From assembly GCF_017874235.1 (NCBI RefSeq), contig NZ_JAGGLC010000007.1:61615-125614 (forward strand): a stretch of 64,000 nucleotides of DNA. Reading direction: 5' to 3'. Both the position numbers and the translations under genes were made by a program. A model generated the notes under the pieces. It had not been told where the DNA came from, made no database searches, and saw only the letters and a list, made by a program, of their open reading frames with translations. This DNA is from Halolamina salifodinae (lineage in GTDB: Archaea; Halobacteriota; Halobacteria; Halobacteriales; Haloferacaceae). This document shows, piece by piece, positions 58,633 through 64,000 of this stretch (its first letter is position 1; every line of letters starts with the position of its first letter).

Positions 58633-61359
58633 ATGCCCAGTGGCCCGTACGACGCCGACGCCGTCGAGGAGAAGTGGCAGCAGCGGTGGCTCGACGAGGA
58701 CACCTACGCCTATCAGGAGAGCGAGGTGGACGACCCGGACACCGCGTTCGCCATCGACACACCCCCGCCGACGGTTTCGGGGAACCTCCACTGGGGCCAC
58801 GTCTACGGCACCATCCTGCAGGACATCGTCGCCCGCTTCACCCGGATGCAGGGCGAGGAGGTGTTCTACCCGTTCGGTTACGACGACAACGGCATCGCCT
58901 CCGAGCGCCTGACCGAGAGCGAACTCGACATCCGGCATCAGGAGTTCACGCGCCGCGAGTTCCAGCAGAAATGTCGCGAGGTCTGTGCCCAGTACGAGGA
59001 CGAGTTCACCGAGAACCTGCAGTCATTTGGCTTCTCCATCGACTGGGACAACACCTACCGGACCATCGAACCCCGCGTCCAGCGCACCTCTCAGCTCTCC
59101 TTCATCGACCTCTACGAGCAGGGCAAGGAGTACCGCAAGCGCGCGCCGGCGATCTGGTGTCCGGAGTGTGAGACCGCCATCTCGCAGGTCGAAACCGAGG
59201 ACGACGAGCAGCACAGTCACTTCCACGACATCGAGTTCGGCGTCGTCGACAGCGAGGGACAACGTCCCTCGGGCAGCCGGTCGGAGACCGGCGACAGCGA
59301 GGCTGCCGGGCAGGAAGAGTTCACCATCTCCACGACGCGGCCGGAACTGCTCCCGGCGTGTGTCGCCGTGTTCGTCCACCCGGACGACGAGGCGAACCAG
59401 AACCTCGTGGGCGAGGCGGCCCGCGTCCCGCTGTTCGACCACGAGGTGCCGATCATCGCCGACGAGCGCGTCGACATGGAGACCGGCTCCGGGCTGGTGA
59501 TGTGCTGTACGTTCGGCGACCAGACCGACATCGAGTGGTACCAGGCCCACGATCTGGACCTGCGAGTCGCCATCGACGAGTCGGGCCACCTCACCGACGT
59601 CGCCGGCGAGTACGAGGGGATGTCTTCGGACGACGCCCGGGAGGCCATCGTCTCGGACCTCGAGGACGACGGCGCGCTGCTGGATCGCTGGGAGATCACT
59701 CACACCGTCAACGTCCACGAGCGCTGTGGCACGGGCGTCGAGTTCCTCGTCGCCGACCAGTGGTACGTCGAAATGCTCGACAGTACTGACGAGTATCTCG
59801 AGGCCGGCCGCGAGATGGACTGGTACCCCGAGAAGATGTTCTCGCGGTACAAACACTGGATCGAGGGGCTCCAGTGGGACTGGTGTATCTCCCGGCAGCG
59901 CTCCTCGGGGATCCCGTTCCCGGTGTGGTACTGCGAGGACTGTGACGAGGCGGTCATGGCCGACAAAGCCGACCTGCCGGTCGACCCGCTCTCGGACGAC
60001 CCGCCCGTCGACGCCTGCCCGGAGTGTGGGGGCGAGGAGTTCGTCCCCGAGGACGACGTGTTCGACACGTGGGCGACCTCCAGCCTGACGCCGCTGATCA
60101 ACGCCGGCTGGGACTGGGACGACGAGCAGGGGGAGTTCACGATGGAGAACCCCGAACTGTTCCCGATGGACGTGCGCCCGCAGGGCCACGACATCATCAG
60201 CTTCTGGCTGTTCCACACCGTCGTGAAGTGCTACGAGCACACCGGCGAGGTGCCGTTCGACTCGGTGATGATCAACGGGATGGTGCTCGACGAGGACCGG
60301 AAGAAGATGTCCAAATCCGTCGGCAACGTCGTCTCCCCGGAGACGGTCCGCGAGGAGTTCCCCGTCGACGCCGCGCGGTTCTGGGCGGCGGGGAGTTCCA
60401 TCGGCGACGACCTGCCGTATCAGGAGAAGGGGCTGCGCGCGGGCGAAAAGCTCCTCCAGAAGCTCTGGAACGCCTCGAAACTGGTCGACTCGCTGACCCC
60501 GGAGACGGCGCCGGACGTCGACGAGGCCGACCTGTCGGCGCTGGATCGCTGGCTGCTCGCCGAACTCGACGGCGAGGCCGCGTTCGTCCGGGAGAAACTG
60601 GAGAACCGGGAGTTCTCGAAGGCCCGGGACAGCCTCCGGAGCTTCTTCTGGGGGACGTTCTGTGACGACTACCTAGAAATCGCCAAGGAACGGGTCCGGG
60701 AGGACGACGACGAGTCCGCCAAGTACACGCTGACGGTGGCCCACGAGCGCTTCCTGAAGCTGTTCGCGCCCGTGCTCTCACACATCTCCGAGGAGATCTG
60801 GCAGGAAATGTACGCGGAGAGCGAGGCGCCACGCGCCTCGGAGGCGAGCGGCGAAGCCGCGAGCAGCGAGTTCCAGAGCATCCACCGGACTGCGTGGCCC
60901 GAGCCGACGGGCATCGACGCCGACCACGACGCCGGCGAGACGGCGATGGCCGTCGTCGGCGCGCTCCGGCGCTACAAGAGCGAACGGCAGCTCCCCCTGA
61001 ACACCGAACTCGACACCGTCTCGGTGTACGGCAACGTCGACGGGTTCGAGCGCGACATCCGGAACGTGATGCACGTCGAGACGCTGGAGACACTCGAGGC
61101 GGAGCCCGAGATCGAGTCGGTCGTCACCGGCATCGACCTGGACTACTCGGTCGTCGGGCCGGAGTACGGCGCCGACGTGCCCGACATCGAGGACGGCATC
61201 GAGAACGGCGAGTACGAGATAAGCGACGACGGCGAGACGCTCTCGGTGGCGGGCCACGAGCTATCGACTGCGGAGTTCACCGTCGAACGCGAGCGCCGGT
61301 ACACGGGCGAGGGCGAGATGCTGGAAGCCGACGGCGCGCTCGTGATCGTCCAGCAGTAA
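58633..61359 (+). CDS. valS: Valyl-tRNA synthetase
   Basis: Charges tRNA-Val. The 908-residue class I enzyme has HIGH as NLHWGH (residues 51-56), GYDDNGIASERLTE, the editing domain with TTRPELLPACVAVFVH, DTWATSSLTPLI and KKMSKS. These distinguish it from isoleucyl-tRNA synthetase. Two low-complexity inserts break the conserved sequence: one at about residues 207-228 in the editing domain, and one at about 730-746 (SEAPRASEASGEAASSE) near the end of the anticodon-binding region. Both are encoded by palindromic DNA. ATG at 58633. Confidence 0.95.
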   Translation: MPSGPYDADAVEEKWQQRWLDEDTYAYQESEVDDPDTAFAIDTPPPTVSGNLHWGHVYGTILQDIVARFTRMQGEEVFYPFGYDDNGIASERLTESELDIRHQEFTRREFQQKCREVCAQYEDEFTENLQSFGFSIDWDNTYRTIEPRVQRTSQLSFIDLYEQGKEYRKRAPAIWCPECETAISQVETEDDEQHSHFHDIEFGVVDSEGQRPSGSRSETGDSEAAGQEEFTISTTRPELLPACVAVFVHPDDEANQNLVGEAARVPLFDHEVPIIADERVDMETGSGLVMCCTFGDQTDIEWYQAHDLDLRVAIDESGHLTDVAGEYEGMSSDDAREAIVSDLEDDGALLDRWEITHTVNVHERCGTGVEFLVADQWYVEMLDSTDEYLEAGREMDWYPEKMFSRYKHWIEGLQWDWCISRQRSSGIPFPVWYCEDCDEAVMADKADLPVDPLSDDPPVDACPECGGEEFVPEDDVFDTWATSSLTPLINAGWDWDDEQGEFTMENPELFPMDVRPQGHDIISFWLFHTVVKCYEHTGEVPFDSVMINGMVLDEDRKKMSKSVGNVVSPETVREEFPVDAARFWAAGSSIGDDLPYQEKGLRAGEKLLQKLWNASKLVDSLTPETAPDVDEADLSALDRWLLAELDGEAAFVREKLENREFSKARDSLRSFFWGTFCDDYLEIAKERVREDDDESAKYTLTVAHERFLKLFAPVLSHISEEIWQEMYAESEAPRASEASGEAASSEFQSIHRTAWPEPTGIDADHDAGETAMAVVGALRRYKSERQLPLNTELDTVSVYGNVDGFERDIRNVMHVETLETLEAEPEIESVVTGIDLDYSVVGPEYGADVPDIEDGIENGEYEISDDGETLSVAGHELSTAEFTVERERRYTGEGEMLEADGALVIVQQ
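59252..59315 (+). repeat. In-frame double-palindrome insert 1 in valS
   Basis: Palindromes gaggga/tccctc (59254-59270) and ggtc/gacc (59279-59289) are joined by gggcagcc and followed by ggcgacagcgaggctgcc; gggcagcc can also pair with ggctgcc to close an outer stem. The order hairpin - GGCAGCC - hairpin - GGCGAC matches the S9-peptidase insert and the long repeats. The product, GQRPSGSRSETGDSEAAGQ, lies in the editing domain. Confidence 0.75.
60821..60870 (+). repeat. In-frame palindromic insert 2 in valS
   Basis: The palindrome gaggcg/cgcctc (60823-60839) is followed by ggaggcgagcggcgaagccgcgagcagcgag, which includes ggcgaagcc as a second small hairpin. It encodes EAPRASEASGEAASSE. The GGCAGCC linker is not kept, so it is a looser relative of insert 1. 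Confidence 0.55.
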
Positions 61360-61389
61360 GGAGTCGCGAAAAACGGCGGGCGGCTTTTT

Positions 61390-62445
61390 CTACAGGTCGG
61401 CGCCGACGGCCTCCGAGACGTTCTCGAAGCCGTCGAGGTCCAGCAGATCTAGTAGTCCCTCGTTGATCTCGCGGGCCAGCGACGGCCCCTCGTAGACGAG
61501 GGCGGTGTAGAGTTGGACCACGCTCGCGCCCGCACGGATCTTCCGGTAGGCACCTTCGGCGTCGCTGACGCCGCCGACGCCGACGACGGGGACGTCGGTG
61601 CGCTCGGCGACGAACCGCACGAGGCCGGTGGCGCGCTCCTCGATGGGGTCACCAGAGAGGCCGCCTGGCTCGGCCTGGCTGGGCGACTGGAGGCTCCCGG
61701 GGCGCTCGGTGGTGGTGTTGGTGACGACGACGCCGTCGAGGCCGTTCTCGTCGACGACATCGAGGGACTCCTCGATGGCCGGGCCAGGGAGGTCCGGCGA
61801 GAGCTTCACGAGGAGGGGCGCGGCGCCGGCGTCCTGGAGTTCGTCGACGATGGCCTCCAGCGCGTCGCGGTTCTGGAGCGAGCGCAGGCCGGGCGTGTTG
61901 GGGCTGGAGACGTTGATGACGAAGTAGTCGCCCGCGTCCGCGACGGCGTTGTACGTGTAGCGGTAATCTTCGGGCGCATCTTCGAGGGGTGTGGATTTGG
62001 ACTTCCCGAGGTTGATGCCCACGGGCACGTGCGGGAGGTCGGTGCGGTCGAGGCGCGCGCCGACGGCGTCGGCGCCCTCGTTGTTGAATCCCATCCGGTT
62101 GATCAGCGCGCGGTCGGGCCGGAGACGGAACATGCGCGGGCGCGGGTTGCCCGACTGGGCCTCCGCGGTGACGCCGCCGACTTCGACGTGGCCGAAGCCC
62201 AGTGCCGCGAGCGCGCGGGGGATGCGGGCGTTCTTGTCGAACCCGGCGGCGACGCCGACGGGTGTGGGGAAGCGCAGGCCGAACGCCTCGGTGGCGAGAC
62301 GGTCGTCGTCGACGGCGTAGCGCTCCCGGAGGAGATCTTCGACAGGCGTACCTTGGACGGCTTCGAGGCCGCGGCTCACGAGCGTGTGAGCGGTCTCCGG
62401 CGGGAGTGCGAACAGAAGCGGTTTGCTGGCGTCGTAGAGGTGCAT
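61390..62445 (-). CDS. pyrD: Dihydroorotate dehydrogenase (class 2)
   Basis: Oxidises dihydroorotate to orotate, passing electrons to quinone. The 351-residue protein has the class 2 features GVAAGFDKNA, INRMGFNNEG, NVSSPNTPGLR (the catalytic base region, Ser), NTTTERPG and VGVGGVSDAEGAYRKIRAGASVVQLYTALVYEGP in the FMN-binding part. The N-terminal helix that touches the membrane is MHLYDASKPLLFALPPE. It is convergent with valS; TTTTT runs in the 30-bp gap (61382-61389) can terminate transcripts. Confidence 0.96.
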   Translation of the reverse strand: MHLYDASKPLLFALPPETAHTLVSRGLEAVQGTPVEDLLRERYAVDDDRLATEAFGLRFPTPVGVAAGFDKNARIPRALAALGFGHVEVGGVTAEAQSGNPRPRMFRLRPDRALINRMGFNNEGADAVGARLDRTDLPHVPVGINLGKSKSTPLEDAPEDYRYTYNAVADAGDYFVINVSSPNTPGLRSLQNRDALEAIVDELQDAGAAPLLVKLSPDLPGPAIEESLDVVDENGLDGVVVTNTTTERPGSLQSPSQAEPGGLSGDPIEERATGLVRFVAERTDVPVVGVGGVSDAEGAYRKIRAGASVVQLYTALVYEGPSLAREINEGLLDLLDLDGFENVSEAVGADL

Positions 62446-62452
62446 CTGGTCC

Positions 62453-62650
62453 TCAGAAGTCGTGTTCGACGTCGTCGGCGTCAGCCGACTGGATGATGAT
62501 CTTCCCGTCGCGGACGCGCACGAACACCTCGTCGCCGATCTCCATGCCGGCGACCTCGAGTTCGTCCTCGTGAAGGTTCACGTGGACGTTGTGGTACTCG
62601 CCGTTCTCGTCTTTGGCCCCGCTCGGGCTGAGCTTCTTCTTGCGGACCAT
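62453..62650 (-). CDS. Small AbrB/SpoVT-like protein
   Basis: The 65-residue protein starts MVRKKKLSPSGAKDENGEY and continues NVHVNLHEDELEVAGMEIGDEVFVRVRDGKI. The alternating beta pattern with IGDEV resembles the swapped-hairpin AbrB fold of antitoxin-type DNA binders, and the lysine-rich start would fit. It lies 7 bp upstream of pyrD on the same strand, so they are probably co-transcribed. A conserved haloarchaeal protein of unknown role. Confidence 0.65.
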   Translation of the reverse strand: MVRKKKLSPSGAKDENGEYHNVHVNLHEDELEVAGMEIGDEVFVRVRDGKIIIQSADADDVEHDF

Positions 62651-62818
62651 CTGGTCTATCTACTCCCGTTTGGCCGCAGACGCTACTAAAGTGTTGTCTC
62701 CGCCTGGTGCGCGCCCGAGGCTCCGTCGGGTGAATTCGCGGTTATTTCCGGAACTTTTGGGAAGAACTCAATTGGGAGTATATAAACGACTCGGCCACAG
62801 GGGTCGTTTGCCCCGATA

Positions 62819-62829
62819 TTTTTATAATA
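62819..62829 (+). promoter_or_regulatory. Strong TATA box for the MC1 gene
   Basis: The AT-rich tttttataata centred near 62824 is the clearest TATA box in the window. It places the transcription start near 62849, about 13 bp before the MC1 ATG (62862), so the mRNA has a short leader. A second A/T-rich element, tatataaac, lies at 62779-62787. Confidence 0.7.
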
Positions 62830-62861
62830 CACCCTGTGCACCAGTCGCATGGAGAGAAATC

Positions 62862-63167
62862 ATGGTACGAGAAGACGGTAAGCGGAACTTCGCGCTTCGA
62901 GAAGAGAGCGGTGAGGAGAGTGTGTTCTCGGGCAACACTCCCCGGCAGGCAGCGCTGAAGGCTGCCCGCCGACTTGAGCCGGCCGACTCCGAGGATGGAG
63001 CGGATCGGGTGCCGCTCGAACTCCGCGAGAAAGGTACCGACAAGGTCCACATCTACGAGGGCTGGGCGTGGGAGGAAGAGGCCCCGGAGAACAAGCCCGA
63101 CTGGATGCCGGAGGTCATCACCGAGGCCAACGTCTCCAAAGAGGGTATCGAGCACCTCGACGAGTAG
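62862..63167 (+). CDS. Chromosomal protein MC1
   Basis: Non-histone DNA-bending protein that coats and kinks archaeal DNA. The 101-residue product starts MVREDGKRNFALREESGEES and carries VFSGNTPRQAALKAARRLEP, the MC1 signature, then VHIYEGWAW. It is more acidic than the methanogen form, as haloarchaeal proteins are. The strong TATA upstream suits an abundant protein. ATG at 62862; an earlier ATG at 62849 opens a 10-codon frame that overlaps the start. A palindrome gcgtcgga/tccgacgc at about 63219-63238 follows. Confidence 0.95.
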   Translation: MVREDGKRNFALREESGEESVFSGNTPRQAALKAARRLEPADSEDGADRVPLELREKGTDKVHIYEGWAWEEEAPENKPDWMPEVITEANVSKEGIEHLDE

Positions 63168-63381
63168 GTAACGGCGTCGATGGGGCTCCGACCGCTCCGA
63201 CAGGCGTATTACGACCCGCGTCGGACCGATCCGACGCGCGGTACCATGCGGTCCAACCGTGCGTGCGAGCCCGGAATGACCGGCCGCCCTCCTGCCGCAC
63301 AGTACTCGAACTTGTGAGCGACAGCGCTGCCCCCCTTCGTGTGAACGCCCCGCGTGAAACCGCATGACGTGGCGCCGATGG

Positions 63382-63428
63382 TTCGACGGGGTTAAGTAGT
63401 CGCCACCCATCGAATGAAATGCGAAGGT
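63382..63428 (+). promoter_or_regulatory. rRNA promoter P1
   Basis: The stretch ttcgacggggttaagtagtc followed by cgaatgaaatgcgaagg has the look of haloarchaeal rRNA promoters: a TATA-like ttaag at 63392-63396 and a tgcgaag start-site motif about 25-28 bp later (near 63420). Confidence 0.65.
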
Positions 63429-63480
63429 CGCCGGGGCGGTCGCCCCCGGTGACACCCGGACTCGCTCAGTGCGAGTCCGG
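63426..63480 (+). other. Stem-loops between the two rRNA promoters
   Basis: A perfect 10-bp stem, ccggactcgc / gcgagtccgg with loop tcagt (63456-63480), follows an imperfect GC-rich hairpin at about 63428-63453. They lie between P1 and P2, so only P1 transcripts carry them. Confidence 0.6.
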
Positions 63481-63482
63481 AA

Positions 63483-63532
63483 GCGTTCCGACGCCCTTAA
63501 GTGAATACGGGTGTTCGGATGTAATACGCAGA
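63483..63532 (+). promoter_or_regulatory. rRNA promoter P2
   Basis: A second copy of the promoter pattern: ttccgacgcccttaagtgaa with cttaag at 63496-63501, then ttcggatgtaatacgcaga about 26 bp on. Tandem promoters are the rule before haloarchaeal rRNA operons. The stretch to 63753 is the 16S leader, with gtgcattagcac next to the 16S 5' end. Confidence 0.7.
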
Positions 63533-63753
63533 GGGGAGCGGGGTTCACACCGAGGTCGGCTCGGGTTCCCGCTTCCCGCGACGGATGAGGATGTCGCCCC
63601 CGTGGTCCGCCACAGGACGGCATCTGATGCGAGCCTTGGTAGTTCGGTGTCCCCCGGTGCGGCCGGCGGTCACCGAACGGAAACCGATACATTAGACCAT
63701 GAACGGTGAGATCGACGCGATCCACCCGCCACCCACGTGCATTAGCACGTAAC

Positions 63754-64000
63754 ATTCCGGTTGATCCTGCCGGAGGTCATTGCTATCGGGGTTCGATTTA
63801 GCCATGCTAGTCGCGCGAGTTTAGACTCGCGGCGTATAGCTCAGTAACACGTGGCCAAACTACCCTACAGACGAGAACAACCTCGGGAAACTGAGGCTAA
63901 CACTCGATACGCGTTGGCTGTTTGAAGACGCCGACGCTCAAACGCTCCGGCGCTGTAGGATGTGGCTGCGGCCGATTAGGTAGATGGTGGGGTAACGGCC
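63754..64000 (+). rRNA. rrs: 16S ribosomal RNA, 5' part
   Basis: The 16S rRNA gene starts with attccggttgatcctgccgg at 63754 and continues with gtcattgctatcggggttcg and agctcagtaacacgtggcc, standard haloarchaeal 16S landmarks. The first 247 nt are in the window; the rest, and any tRNA-Ala, 23S and 5S genes of the operon, lie beyond it. Confidence 0.99.

Noticed and set aside
58633..61359. Isoleucyl-tRNA synthetase
   Set aside because: GYDDNGIASERLTE and DTWATSSLTPLI are ValRS signatures.
63168..63381. tRNA or small protein between MC1 and the rRNA promoters
   Set aside because: No cloverleaf or convincing frame is visible; only a palindrome at about 63219-63238.

Overview
This is a window from a high-GC haloarchaeal chromosome. 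The evidence is a 16S rRNA 5' end whose first 20 nt are the archaeal attccggttgatcctgccgg, highly acidic proteins, an Orc1/Cdc6 with origin recognition boxes (ORBs) carrying a G-string, both subunits of the archaeal DNA polymerase D, the chromosomal protein MC1, an archaeal-type HMG-CoA reductase, a class II (archaeal/eukaryotic) methionine aminopeptidase, and many genes with a TATA-like box about 27 bp before the start codon, as expected for leaderless mRNAs. The genus cannot be fixed from the sequence alone.

Layout. 1-716 is a likely replication origin (oriC1 type) leading into orc1/cdc6, followed by a Sec11 signal peptidase, an S9 peptidase, small zinc-finger and membrane proteins, upp, and polymerase D small subunit (7-9 kb). 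9.4-16.4 kb holds hisA and hisB, an ACT-domain regulator, an IMPACT-family protein, an FAD oxidoreductase and a sulfatase-superfamily enzyme. 16.8-21.6 kb holds a frameshifted zinc-ribbon gene, polymerase D large subunit and small proteins. 21.7-31.2 kb holds a Tat-exported subtilase, a CBS protein-glyS-polyprenol/phytol kinase-like operon and an XPD-type helicase. 31.4-37.2 kb holds map, an isoaspartyl peptidase/asparaginase, icd, a cupin and a sugar epimerase. 37.3-38.6 kb is a small toxin-antitoxin island (DUF433/DUF5615 and RHH/RelE). 38.6-50 kb holds hmgA, an amidohydrolase, pyrF, thrB, msrA, a NucS-like zinc protein and an S41 peptidase. 50-61.4 kb is a tRNA/translation block (endA-trpS, pheS-pheT, valS). 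61.4-64 kb holds pyrD, MC1, the rRNA promoters and the start of 16S.

The most interesting material is not in ordinary genes. (1) Four long (about 345-480 bp) interspersed repeats at 10.15, 16.42, 35.21 and 53.66 kb are built of hairpins whose stems differ between copies but stay complementary, joined by constant linkers; each core is bounded by an inverted repeat (cttgYgaccgc...gcggtcRcaag), and in the 16.4 kb copy the core is inverted relative to its flanking arms. (2) Miniature relatives of the same hairpin-linker-hairpin design sit in frame inside protein genes (S9 peptidase, valS), and a distinct palindrome encoding a GRPSP motif sits in linkers of both polymerase D subunits. (3) A 24-codon open frame ending in three Phe codons lies between a good promoter and pheST, followed by two mutually exclusive RNA pairings: a candidate archaeal attenuation-like leader. 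(4) A 20-bp ORB identical to one at the origin lies alone at 27,988.
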